NCBI RefSeq assembly: GCF_002243175.1
Contig: NZ_NDYF01000016.1
Coordinates: forward strand, 1 to 64,000
Direction: 5' to 3'
DNA length: 64,000 nucleotides
Origin: Finegoldia magna_J
GTDB lineage: Bacteria > Bacillota > Clostridia > Tissierellales > Peptoniphilaceae
Notes under the pieces: model-generated
What the model was told of the DNA's origin: nothing
What the model saw: the letters and a program-made list of their open reading frames with translations, nothing else
The model's database searches: none
Program-made: the position numbers and the translations under genes
Part shown: one piece after another, positions 8,398 through 16,978 of the stretch
How the letters are laid out: each line of letters begins with the position of its first letter
Numbering within the stretch: the stretch's first letter is position 1

Positions 8398-9465
8398 TTA
8401 TTTTCTCCTATTTTTTATTTTTGATAAATAATTATATAGATTATAAACATAATAATATGTTTTTAATTTTTTCTTTTTTAAGAAATATATCATTATTTTC
8501 AGTCTAAATGGAAGAAATTTCTCTTCAACTTTATTTATCGCCGTTTCATATTCTTCTACATTAATTAAATCTTTTAATAAATCTACTTTGACTTCCAATT
8601 GAGCACTATTATTTTTATTAAAAAAATTGTGATCTATATTCCACATTATAACTTGTATATATCTAAGATATAATGCTTCATAAAAACTATTATCTTTATT
8701 CATCACTGTTATAAATTTTAAATATTCTGATATAAGATTGTTGAACTCCATTACACTATTTCTTAAAAATCTTTTCCCAGAACTTATTGAATTAATGGAT
8801 ATTCTATAATTATACAGACACATATCTAGATAGTAAATTGATTCTATGTTTTCTGTAGCATTTAGCCAAAAAATAGTATCCTGCGCTTTTATTAAACCTG
8901 GTTTGAATCTTATTTTATTATCAAGTAAAGCCTTCTTTTTTATAACCTTACACCAAGTTGTTCCTGATGAAACGATTGTTTTATTATCTCCACCACTATA
9001 GTACTGCGAAATCATTCTCTTCTGAAACAAATTTTTTTCTTCAGTAATATATTTACTGTCTGAAAAAGGAACGGTTCTGCATTCATAATTATTATCAGAA
9101 TCTATATATGCACGATAGTTGAATACAAGCATATCTGTATCTTTTTCGTTTATGCAATCTATTATCTTTTCAATAAAATTTGCTTCAACAAAATCATCAC
9201 CATCTACAAAAGTTATCCAATTTCCTGTTGAGTTCTCAATACCTGTGTTTCTAGCCACAGAAACCCCCGAATTCTTCTGATGAATCACCTTAATATTCTC
9301 ATATTTTGAATAATTGTCACATATTTCAGATGATTCATCGGTGCTTCCATCATCTACAAGAATTAATTCAGAAAATTCATTCATGCTGCTTAGCAAAGAA
9401 TTTATGCACTTTTCAATATACTTATCAACATTATAAACTGCAACTATGACGCTTAATTTAATCAT
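8398..9465 (-). CDS. Family 2 glycosyltransferase
   Basis: Cytoplasmic transferase that adds a sugar to the growing lipid-linked repeat unit. Seen: 355 residues. The N-terminal GT-A domain has LSVIVAVYNVDKYIEKCI (4-21), LILVDDGSTDESSEI near 35-49, NSGVSVARNTGI, and a metal-binding DGDDF near 88-92. The C-terminal part is basic and may touch the membrane. It starts 8 bases inside the preceding CapA gene, so the two are translationally coupled. It is the only ordinary sugar-adding transferase in the operon besides the initiating enzyme. Confidence 0.85.
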   Translation of the reverse strand: MIKLSVIVAVYNVDKYIEKCINSLLSSMNEFSELILVDDGSTDESSEICDNYSKYENIKVIHQKNSGVSVARNTGIENSTGNWITFVDGDDFVEANFIEKIIDCINEKDTDMLVFNYRAYIDSDNNYECRTVPFSDSKYITEEKNLFQKRMISQYYSGGDNKTIVSSGTTWCKVIKKKALLDNKIRFKPGLIKAQDTIFWLNATENIESIYYLDMCLYNYRISINSISSGKRFLRNSVMEFNNLISEYLKFITVMNKDNSFYEALYLRYIQVIMWNIDHNFFNKNNSAQLEVKVDLLKDLINVEEYETAINKVEEKFLPFRLKIMIYFLKKKKLKTYYYVYNLYNYLSKIKNRRK

Positions 9466-10621
9466 TAGTACTCCTTAATAATTTATATTCTTTTTGCATT
9501 TGAAAGTTATCCTTACCTGTGAATGTCCTATATATTTGTTTGCAATCATTCAACAATTTTATTCTATCTGATTTTTCACAATTGAAAAGATCATAAGTAT
9601 CTGCGACTTTCTCGAACGATTTTTCTTTTATTGTTTTTGATATAGAAAATGAAATTTCATAGTCGGTCTTATTATTTATATCTATGTGTAAAACGATTGA
9701 ATATAATGGTAAATTTTCATCAATTAAATATACAGTATCTGGTGATAAAAAGAAGTTTCCTAATGAATATGCTACAAATTTATTCTTATTAAATTCACAT
9801 TTTTGAACAACGTGTGGATGATGACCAATAACAAAGTCTACACCTATTCGTTGTAGTTGTTTAACTAATTCTAACGTATACATTCCGGGATTTCGATTAA
9901 ACTGACCTCCAGAATGCATCATTAATATTACAAAATCAGAATTTTTCTTGAGAAATTTCACATCTTCTAATAATTTATTATCTAATGGTTTTAGCTTCTT
10001 GTTGTCCACTCTTGGTCTATTATATGTTTTCTTTAATTTCTTTAATATTTTTACTCTGTTTTCTGCTGAAATAAGTTTTTCTTTAACTATTGAGTAAAAA
10101 TCTTTTCTGCTTTCATCTATCCAGTCTTGTTCTTCAAAGAAATTAACCATATATTCATCATTTTTTGATAATTTTTGTTTATTGATACTGTAATTTGATC
10201 CATATGTGTATGCTAATAATCCTATTTTTAACCCTTCTAATTCTATTATTCTATATCTCATATCCGTATTGTACTTATTTGTCCCGATATATTCAATATC
10301 ATTATTTTTTAGTATATCTATAGTACGTGTTAATCCTTCTGCTCCTCTATCTAAACAGTGATTATTAGCAGTTGAAAGCATATTAAATCCGGATTTTTTT
10401 AATTCATTTACTATTGTATCAGGAGTATTATACGAGTAAATATCACGAGAATATTTTAGTTTTTTACCAGCAAGGACTGTCTCTAAATTTCCAATAAGGT
10501 AATCTGTTTTTGAAAAGATGTTTGTTTCTGAAAACATTCCATTAAAATTAAAGTTATTTTTTTTAATCTTTCTTAATGTTGTCAACTCACACATTATATC
10601 ACCAGTAAAACTAATCCTCAT
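9458..10621 (-). CDS. CapA-family metallophosphatase-like protein (capsule)
   Basis: Belongs to the CapA/PgsA group first known from poly-gamma-glutamate capsule synthesis, with a calcineurin-like fold. Seen: 387 residues, SFTGDIM (4-10), IGNLETVL, STANNHCLDRG, MMHSGGQFNRNPG and GHHPHVVQ, the metal-ligand motifs in correct order. It lacks the N-terminal membrane anchor of the other CapA protein in this window, so it should be cytoplasmic. It sits between an ATP-grasp gene and the GT2 gene, which supports a role in handling an amino-acid-bearing capsule precursor. The reaction of such proteins is not firmly established. Confidence 0.8.
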   Translation of the reverse strand: MRISFTGDIMCELTTLRKIKKNNFNFNGMFSETNIFSKTDYLIGNLETVLAGKKLKYSRDIYSYNTPDTIVNELKKSGFNMLSTANNHCLDRGAEGLTRTIDILKNNDIEYIGTNKYNTDMRYRIIELEGLKIGLLAYTYGSNYSINKQKLSKNDEYMVNFFEEQDWIDESRKDFYSIVKEKLISAENRVKILKKLKKTYNRPRVDNKKLKPLDNKLLEDVKFLKKNSDFVILMMHSGGQFNRNPGMYTLELVKQLQRIGVDFVIGHHPHVVQKCEFNKNKFVAYSLGNFFLSPDTVYLIDENLPLYSIVLHIDINNKTDYEISFSISKTIKEKSFEKVADTYDLFNCEKSDRIKLLNDCKQIYRTFTGKDNFQMQKEYKLLRSTND

Positions 10622-10634
10622 ATAAAATTACCTC

Positions 10635-11681
10635 CTATATTTTATTGATTATTTCTTTGTATTTAATCCATTTCCCTATTTGATCAGGTATTTGAACAAC
10701 ATCTGGATCTGACGCGCTATTACCTTCAATGATACAAATAGTTCCATCATTTTTTATAGCTATATCCCAACCTACATATCTTATATTTTTATTAACATCA
10801 GCTGCACACTTTACTGTTTCAAGCACATTTTCCCAGTATGGGATTTTAAATCCTACTATTTGTTTGTTTGAAATAGGATGGATTATATATCTATTATTTT
10901 TTTTATCTATTGCTTGTGTATATACTATTCCAGTATCTATATCTATTAGTGCAGCAAGTCCTAGATGATGAAAATTATCTGTGCATCCTTTTCCATTCCC
11001 ACATCTAAATACAGCGTTCATTATTTCAATAGTTTTACCTGTATTTATAGTAACAACTCTTAATGTATTTACTGATGACGGATTGAAATCTGACATTTCT
11101 TGGTTCTGTATAATTAATTCTTCTAAAATTACATTCATGGCACGTAATTCCGAATACTTTTGCTCCAAATCTAATATTGCGTTATAATCTAGTATTCCTA
11201 TTCCATTTCCACCGCTACCATCTTTTATTTTATACATAGAAACTGGGAATTTAACTACAAACTCATGAAACTCATCATATGTTGCATTGCTTAAATCTAT
11301 CCAATCTCTTCCAAGAAATTTACTGTAATTTTGATAAAATATGCTCTTATCGTCAAACTCTTTAGTTTTTAATTTCCCATTACAAACAGTCACAATTTTT
11401 TTCCATTTACGAGCTACAATAAATTTTTTTCTATCAAATGATCTTCTATAGAAAAATTTATATTGGAAATAATCATTTATTCCACATCCGTATCGTAGTA
11501 TACACCATATAAAATCTAAAATAATATAAGTTTTTTTAAAAAAACCGACATTTTCTTCTATAAAATACTTTTGCAATAAATTATATTTTTTAAAATGAAC
11601 AGTTATATATTCAAGTCCTCTTGAACTATTATATCCTGTAATTTTCTGAGTATGATTGTCGGTTTTATCATTTCTTTTCAT
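10635..11681 (-). CDS. Sugar-transfer-associated ATP-grasp protein
   Basis: ATP-grasp enzyme of the type found with capsule sugar-transfer genes. Seen: 348 residues with KFPVSMYKIKDGSGGNGIGIL (nucleotide loop), ILEELIIQNQEM, NTLRVVTINTG, a histidine-bearing GCTDNFHHLGLAALI segment, and late VGWDIAIKNDGTICIIEGNS, giving the metal-binding E-x-N. The first ~130 residues are basic and aromatic-rich. The start at 11681 was preferred over TTG 11693 because ATGA overlaps the upstream stop. It is likely to ligate an amino acid or similar carboxylate to an acceptor; the substrate is unknown. Confidence 0.72.
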   Translation of the reverse strand: MKRNDKTDNHTQKITGYNSSRGLEYITVHFKKYNLLQKYFIEENVGFFKKTYIILDFIWCILRYGCGINDYFQYKFFYRRSFDRKKFIVARKWKKIVTVCNGKLKTKEFDDKSIFYQNYSKFLGRDWIDLSNATYDEFHEFVVKFPVSMYKIKDGSGGNGIGILDYNAILDLEQKYSELRAMNVILEELIIQNQEMSDFNPSSVNTLRVVTINTGKTIEIMNAVFRCGNGKGCTDNFHHLGLAALIDIDTGIVYTQAIDKKNNRYIIHPISNKQIVGFKIPYWENVLETVKCAADVNKNIRYVGWDIAIKNDGTICIIEGNSASDPDVVQIPDQIGKWIKYKEIINKI

Positions 11682-12673
11682 TTTACAATCCAATTTCCTT
11701 TATCGTTTTCAACTGCCAATTCATATAAACTATTTGCTAGATACACATCTATAAGAGCTAAGCCTACAGAATTGAAGTAAATAAATTCATTATCGCTTTC
11801 TCTACCTTTTTTCCTTCCATTTATTATGTCAACAAGGTCAGCATATATATCGATATCTTGTAATAATCCTTGTTTATACATTTGTGAAATTGTCTGAGTC
11901 CTATGTTTTACACATTCCCAACTATCACAAATAATCTTATTTGCACTTAATGCTACATCAAACTCATCTTCAAGACCTGCAACATGAATGTACAAGCTTC
12001 CTTCTTTTATCCATTTTTTCTTCAAGACATTCTCTTGGGAACTAATGGCTGTAACTATTATGTCGCTGTTACTAGCAGCTTCTTCGTAATCATTCGATGA
12101 ATTAATAAATTTTACATCTGGATAAAGTTTCTCTAATTCATTAATTAGATCTGCAATTTTAGCTTTTGTTCTTGAAGAAAAATAGCATGTATCTAACTCT
12201 GGAAGGACACATTTTATTAATTTAAAGTGAGCTTTAGCTTCTTCACCTGCACCAATAAATCCTATAACTTTTGAATTTGTTCTTGCTAAATACTTTGCAG
12301 CAATAGCTCCAACTGCTGCTGTTCTTAGACTAGTTACTAATGTTGAGTTTAATATTGATTTAAGCTTTCCTGTTTCTGTTTCAGACAACAAAGTAAATCC
12401 TTCAACATTATCTATTTCTTTTTTCTTATTAGATGGAAATACTGATATCCATTTTATCCCTGAAATGTTTTTATCTAAAATAGTAGCTGGAAGACAGTTA
12501 ATTCTATTCTGAGTTCTTTCATCTATTATTAAAGATGTTTTATCCGGTTGCATTACTGTTTCAGATTGAGTTAACAATAACGCTTCTTGAACGGTAGATA
12601 ATATATAATCATAATTTTTGTTTATCAACGAATTTATATCTTCAGATGATATATACAGGAATTTATCTTTCAT
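11678..12673 (-). CDS. Ornithine cyclodeaminase/mu-crystallin family dehydrogenase
   Basis: NAD(P)-dependent enzyme of the family that includes ornithine cyclodeaminase, ketimine/alanine dehydrogenases and SbnB. Seen: 331 residues with an N-terminal substrate region (GIKWISVFPSN), TSLRTAAVGAIAAKYLAR, the Rossmann motif VIGFIGAGEEAKAH, and DIIVTAISSQENVL. The start at 12673 (TAATG overlap with the upstream gene, GGGAG site) is preferred over an upstream ATG. Embedded among ATP-grasp ligases, it probably makes or reduces an unusual amino acid that these enzymes then attach. No SbnA-like partner is present, so diaminopropionate synthesis is not supported. Confidence 0.75.
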   Translation of the reverse strand: MKDKFLYISSEDINSLINKNYDYILSTVQEALLLTQSETVMQPDKTSLIIDERTQNRINCLPATILDKNISGIKWISVFPSNKKKEIDNVEGFTLLSETETGKLKSILNSTLVTSLRTAAVGAIAAKYLARTNSKVIGFIGAGEEAKAHFKLIKCVLPELDTCYFSSRTKAKIADLINELEKLYPDVKFINSSNDYEEAASNSDIIVTAISSQENVLKKKWIKEGSLYIHVAGLEDEFDVALSANKIICDSWECVKHRTQTISQMYKQGLLQDIDIYADLVDIINGRKKGRESDNEFIYFNSVGLALIDVYLANSLYELAVENDKGNWIVK

Positions 12674-13926
12674 TATATCTCCCAAATTGTAAACAACATA
12701 TTTACATCATTTTCATCTCTTACATCTAGTACATCTTTCGACTTTTTAAATGTATCATTAATTTCCTCAATTGTATTTCCTGTAACATGCAAATATCCAA
12801 ACACCTGTAGTGTAGTACCTGAGGCTGGTATAGTATCTTCTATTGAGTGTGATTGAACAAATTCATGAACTCCTTGTATTTGTCGCAATCTATCTATGCC
12901 TCTTATTTGTTTTATAGTACAAGGTTTAATTTGTATAGGTAAAATTGAATATAATTTGTTCTTATCGTGATTTACTTCAGTAATATCATCAAAATTCTTA
13001 TATAGTCCATTTCCATATAACGAATGATTAATAAGTATTTTCATCTGATTTATACCATAAAAATACTCTACTGGATAGTAAGTCAATGATCCTCCATATC
13101 TAAATCCTATCTCATTAAAAATAAATTTATTTTCATAATAAAAAGATTCAATCCATATAGCACCGTATTCGATTTCCTGATCTTTTATCATTTTTATAGC
13201 TTTCGCATTTGTGCTCTCTAAATATTCTGCCTCATAGATGGATGGAAATACTTGTAGTGCCATAACAGGCGCCGCGTTTTCTTTTATTTTTTTTGATTTC
13301 TTATCACTCATACCACAATATTTCACTATTCCATCTTGAATTGTATATTGTATGATTATGCTATCTGATGGAATATATCGTTCTATCAAGATGTTCTTTG
13401 ATTTTGAATTATCTAGTGCTTTTTCAATGCCTATCTTTAGTTGTTCCTTGTTTTTACAAATACTTATTCCTGTTGATCCGTTGTTATCCACAGGTTTGGT
13501 AACTAAAGGATAGTACTTCATATCATCTAGCTTATCGTCCCCGATATCAAATGTCTCTGTTACATTAATTCCATGTTCTATACATTTATCTTTGAATATT
13601 CTTTTATTTGTAGACATTTCCCACTGTTTCTTATTTGTGTAGTATGGCAGTCCTAATCTTTCACATAATTCTATTGCTACTGGTATGTTAACTTCGCTTG
13701 CTCCAGCATATATACCATCTACATTCTTATTAATGCACAGTTCGTAAACTCTTTCGATGTCTATTGTGCTAATTGAATAAGATTCATCTGCGATTGATTT
13801 CACTACAGCTTTTGGCAATTCTTGATTGTCTACAGCTATTAATTTATATCCTTTTTCTTTTACGTATTTCGCTGCATCAAGAAAATAATTAGAAGCACCT
13901 AAAAAAAGTATAGTTTTATTGTTCAT
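12673..13926 (-). CDS. ATP-grasp carboxylate-amine ligase (second of tandem pair)
   Basis: Cytoplasmic ATP-grasp enzyme of the PurK/CarB-like type that activates a carboxylate as an acyl-phosphate for attack by an amine. Seen: 417 residues. It has an N-terminal pre-ATP-grasp domain (ILFLGASNYFLDAAKYVKE), the ATP loop YPLVTKPVDNNGSTGISI (about 140-157), EYGAIWIESFYYENKFIFNEIG with the metal-binding glutamates, and FRYGGSLTYYPVEYF. The ATG at 13926 overlaps the upstream stop and has GAGG six bases before it. The pair with the preceding gene suggests stepwise addition of two residues or a heteromeric ligase. Confidence 0.78.
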   Translation of the reverse strand: MNNKTILFLGASNYFLDAAKYVKEKGYKLIAVDNQELPKAVVKSIADESYSISTIDIERVYELCINKNVDGIYAGASEVNIPVAIELCERLGLPYYTNKKQWEMSTNKRIFKDKCIEHGINVTETFDIGDDKLDDMKYYPLVTKPVDNNGSTGISICKNKEQLKIGIEKALDNSKSKNILIERYIPSDSIIIQYTIQDGIVKYCGMSDKKSKKIKENAAPVMALQVFPSIYEAEYLESTNAKAIKMIKDQEIEYGAIWIESFYYENKFIFNEIGFRYGGSLTYYPVEYFYGINQMKILINHSLYGNGLYKNFDDITEVNHDKNKLYSILPIQIKPCTIKQIRGIDRLRQIQGVHEFVQSHSIEDTIPASGTTLQVFGYLHVTGNTIEEINDTFKKSKDVLDVRDENDVNMLFTIWEI

Positions 13927-15112
13927 TTTCAACCTCTATCTTAATCATCTTAATTGCTCTTTCAGCATTTGCAATAGCTTCAATTTCGTTATCTCCCTCT
14001 GCTATTACATGACCAATTCTGTCCCTACTATTTTTTATTTCTGAAATATTGTCTCCTTCTTTTACACATATTTCAATTTCTACTATCCCTGGTAGCTTTT
14101 TTGCATCGTCTAACCTTGTAATACTTTTTATCTTTCCTGGATTTATTTTAAAATAACGAATAGCAGAACCTTTTTGTTTTTTAATTGGTAAAACTACTTT
14201 TTCATTCAGTGATATTTCTAACATTAATTCTATCATATCTATTCCTGTACTTAGTGGTACTAAATTGCTCGTGATGAAGTCTCCTCCCATCCTAGCTCCC
14301 ATTTCTATAACTTTAGGTCCTTCTTTGGTAAGCATGACTTCTATATGAGCCGGACCGTTTTTTACACCTATAGACTCACAGGTAGCACTTACTAAGCAGC
14401 TCAACTCATCCATTAATTTCTGTTCAATATTTGCTGGTTGACTATGTCCAAGCTCAACAAAATACGGACTACCCGTTGTTTCCTTTTTGGTAACTGCTAA
14501 TATATTTGAAACTCCATCAATACACATAACTTCTATACTGATTTCTTGTCCTACTAAATACTCTTCAACAATTACTGATCCGTTTCTGCTAAAACCCTTA
14601 CTGTATATAATAGCATCGTTTAGTTTGTCTACTGAATCTACTAGCTTTACGCCCCTACTCCCAGAGCTATCTGTTGGCTTAATAACACATGGAAACTTTA
14701 TAGAATATTGATTATAATCATAATTATTCTCCTTTTCTAAAACAAAGTACCACGGATGTGGTACGCCGTCTTTTTCAAAGGACTGAATCATAAGCGCCTT
14801 GTCGGTAGCCTTAAGAGAGGATTCATAACTTATTGAAGTTAAACCTAGTTTTTCAGATGAATAAGCTATTGATCTAACCGGCATATCTGTAGCGGTTGTT
14901 ACAATTGCATCAGCCTTGAATTTTTTCGCAACTTCATATACACCTTTTTCATCAGTCGTGCTAACACAAAAAAACTCGTCCGCTTGTTCAACACAGACTG
15001 CATTTTCATTATAATCAACTATTCCTAAATAATATCCGTCTTCAATAACCTTGTCAATTAAAGGTTTTTGCAAAATTGAAGCTCCCAATACTAATACTCT
15101 CTTTTTTTTCAT
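13916..15112 (-). CDS. ATP-grasp carboxylate-amine ligase (first of tandem pair)
   Basis: ATP-grasp ligase with layout like BacD/PurK amino-acid ligases. Seen: 398 residues with an N-terminal Rossmann-like domain (RVLVLGASILQKPLIDK), ATP loop FPCVIKPTDSSGSRGVKLV (about 140-158), VIVEEYLVGQEISIEV, then HIEVMLTKEGPKVIEMGARMGGD carrying the metal-binding E and the arginine that contacts the carboxylate. The C-terminal 80 residues form a small lid-like domain shared with L-amino-acid ligases. It starts right after the sugar transferase gene. The likely product is an amide bond between amino acids or amino acid and amino sugar. Confidence 0.8.
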   Translation of the reverse strand: MKKKRVLVLGASILQKPLIDKVIEDGYYLGIVDYNENAVCVEQADEFFCVSTTDEKGVYEVAKKFKADAIVTTATDMPVRSIAYSSEKLGLTSISYESSLKATDKALMIQSFEKDGVPHPWYFVLEKENNYDYNQYSIKFPCVIKPTDSSGSRGVKLVDSVDKLNDAIIYSKGFSRNGSVIVEEYLVGQEISIEVMCIDGVSNILAVTKKETTGSPYFVELGHSQPANIEQKLMDELSCLVSATCESIGVKNGPAHIEVMLTKEGPKVIEMGARMGGDFITSNLVPLSTGIDMIELMLEISLNEKVVLPIKKQKGSAIRYFKINPGKIKSITRLDDAKKLPGIVEIEICVKEGDNISEIKNSRDRIGHVIAEGDNEIEAIANAERAIKMIKIEVENEQ

Positions 15113-15127
15113 ACTTATAGTAAACCT

Positions 15128-15721
15128 CTAGCTATTATAAATACCTGTTTTGAACAGAACAATTTTAATTGTTTTGATTAAAATTTTTAAATCAGTACTG
15201 AGTGAAATATTATCTACATACCAGCAATCTTTTATTATTTTTTCTGATTGCGATATTGTATTTCTATAATACGCTTGACTGTACCCTGTTATTCCAGGCA
15301 AAACATTTAATCTTTTTTTTCTATATTCATCTAATTCATCATATCTCATACTTACCAAACTTGGTCTTGGACCTATGAAAGACATTTCACCCTTTAACAC
15401 GTTGAAAATTTGAGGCAACTCATCTATTGATAGTTTTCTTATTATTTTCCCTATTTTCGTTAATCTTTCATCTTTTTTGCTGTTATAGGTTGATCCGTCA
15501 GGATTTCTCAAGTCAGGTGAATTTATTTTCATTGATCTCAATTTGTACATTTTAAATACAGTTCCATTTATTCCTCGTCGTTCTGATATGTAAAATATAT
15601 CTCCTTTATCTTCCATATATATAAGTATTCCAAAAATAATACATACAATTAATACTATCGGCGAAATAATTAAAGATACAAAAAAATCAATAACTCTTTT
15701 TAATATTTTTTGATAAAACAA
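15128..15721 (-). CDS. Initiating sugar-1-phosphate transferase (PglC-like)
   Basis: Phosphoglycosyl transferase that loads the first sugar phosphate onto undecaprenyl phosphate. Seen: 197 residues, one N-terminal re-entrant hydrophobic segment (about 12-34), RRGINGTVFKMYKLRSM, the catalytic Asp-Glu in SIDELPQIFNVLKGEMSFIGPRP, and PGITGYSQAYYRN. It is the small single-domain form, as in PglC, rather than the WbaP form. The start is TTG at 15721 with GGGGGAAA five bases upstream. It lies directly after the DegT aminotransferase, as in pgl loci, so the first sugar may be an amino-deoxy sugar. Confidence 0.87.
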   Translation of the reverse strand: MFYQKILKRVIDFFVSLIISPIVLIVCIIFGILIYMEDKGDIFYISERRGINGTVFKMYKLRSMKINSPDLRNPDGSTYNSKKDERLTKIGKIIRKLSIDELPQIFNVLKGEMSFIGPRPSLVSMRYDELDEYRKKRLNVLPGITGYSQAYYRNTISQSEKIIKDCWYVDNISLSTDLKILIKTIKIVLFKTGIYNS

Positions 15722-15730
15722 AATTTCCCC

Positions 15731-16921
15731 CTACAACAATTTTCTTAAACTATTTATAATATATTCTACGTCTTTTTCAGAAAGAAGAGTGTGTAAAGGT
15801 AAAGTTATCTCGTTTTTATAAAAATCATAAGCATTGTTATAATCCTCTATTTTAAAACCTAATTTCTTATAAGCCGTTAGCATCGGCAATGGTTTATAAT
15901 GAACATTACATGCAATACCTTGTTCTCCCATTTTTTTAATAATTATATTTCTCTTATTTTCATCATCTTTCATCAATCTTGTTATATATAAATGTCCTGA
16001 TGAACGATAGTCGTCAGTATAATGATCTAAGTAAAATATTCCTAATTGATTTAGGTAATTGTTATATAGCTTTATCAGACCTTCTCTTTTTAACAACATA
16101 TCATGATACCTCTTCATCTGAGCTATCCCTATTGATGCCAGAACATCTGTCATATTACACTTATACCACGGTCCTATTACGTCATACTCCCAGGCGCCAA
16201 CTTGCATTTTAGATAACGCATCTTTTGATTGTCCATGAAGCGAAAATAATTGATACTGCTTATAAATGTCTTCATCACTAATTCCATTTATCGATTTCCA
16301 AGTCACTGCTCCACCTTCTGCTGTAGTAAAATTTTTAACTGCATGAAAGCTAAAACATGTAAAGTCAGACACACTTCCTATCTTCTTGTCTTTATAACTT
16401 GCTCCAAATGCATGTGCAGCATCTTCGCATATTACTATTCTTCCAATCGCTTCTTGTATCTTATTGCAAGGTTTAAAAATAGTTCTCTTTTTCTCCACTA
16501 TTTGATGGATTCTATCATAATCACATGGTATTCCAGCAACATCTACTGGGATTATCGCTTTTGTTTTCTCAGTTATTGCGTTCTCTAATTTATCATAATC
16601 CATTTCTGTTTTATTTGGATATGAGTCAACAAGAACTAACTTAGCACCTACGTGACATACTACTGACGCTGTAGCAGTATATGTGTATGCCGGAACAATA
16701 ACTTCATCGCCTTCACCAATGCCTAGCAATCGTAAAGTTAGTTCCGCGCATGCGGTTTGTGAATTTAAACAAACTGCGCCATCTGCTTCGCAAAAACTTG
16801 CAACTTGTTTTTCTAATTTTTTTGTTTTTGGTCCTGTTGTAATCCAACCTGATTTTAAAGCATCTATCACTTCATTAATTTCTTCATTACTTATATCTGG
16901 TGGTGAGAATTCAATTTTCAT
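15731..16921 (-). CDS. DegT/DnrJ/EryC1-family aminotransferase
   Basis: PLP-dependent sugar aminotransferase that converts a keto-sugar nucleotide to an amino sugar. Seen: 396 residues, GSGWITTGPKTKKLE-like opening (20-40), VPAYTYTATASVV, EDAAHAFGA (166-174) and the PLP lysine at 196 in FHAVKNFTTAEGG. It precedes the PglC-like transferase. The partner 4,6-dehydratase that would make its keto-sugar is not in this window, so the keto precursor must come from elsewhere in the genome. Confidence 0.85.
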   Translation of the reverse strand: MKIEFSPPDISNEEINEVIDALKSGWITTGPKTKKLEKQVASFCEADGAVCLNSQTACAELTLRLLGIGEGDEVIVPAYTYTATASVVCHVGAKLVLVDSYPNKTEMDYDKLENAITEKTKAIIPVDVAGIPCDYDRIHQIVEKKRTIFKPCNKIQEAIGRIVICEDAAHAFGASYKDKKIGSVSDFTCFSFHAVKNFTTAEGGAVTWKSINGISDEDIYKQYQLFSLHGQSKDALSKMQVGAWEYDVIGPWYKCNMTDVLASIGIAQMKRYHDMLLKREGLIKLYNNYLNQLGIFYLDHYTDDYRSSGHLYITRLMKDDENKRNIIIKKMGEQGIACNVHYKPLPMLTAYKKLGFKIEDYNNAYDFYKNEITLPLHTLLSEKDVEYIINSLRKLL

Positions 16922-16978
16922 GTCTCTCCTTTTATTATTCTGGTTTTAGTCTTATTGACTTACCCTAGTCCATCCGAC

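Noticed and set aside
11678..12673. SbnB-type 2,3-diaminopropionate synthesis
   Set aside because: The family fits, but no SbnA-like partner is in the operon, so I kept only the broad family call.
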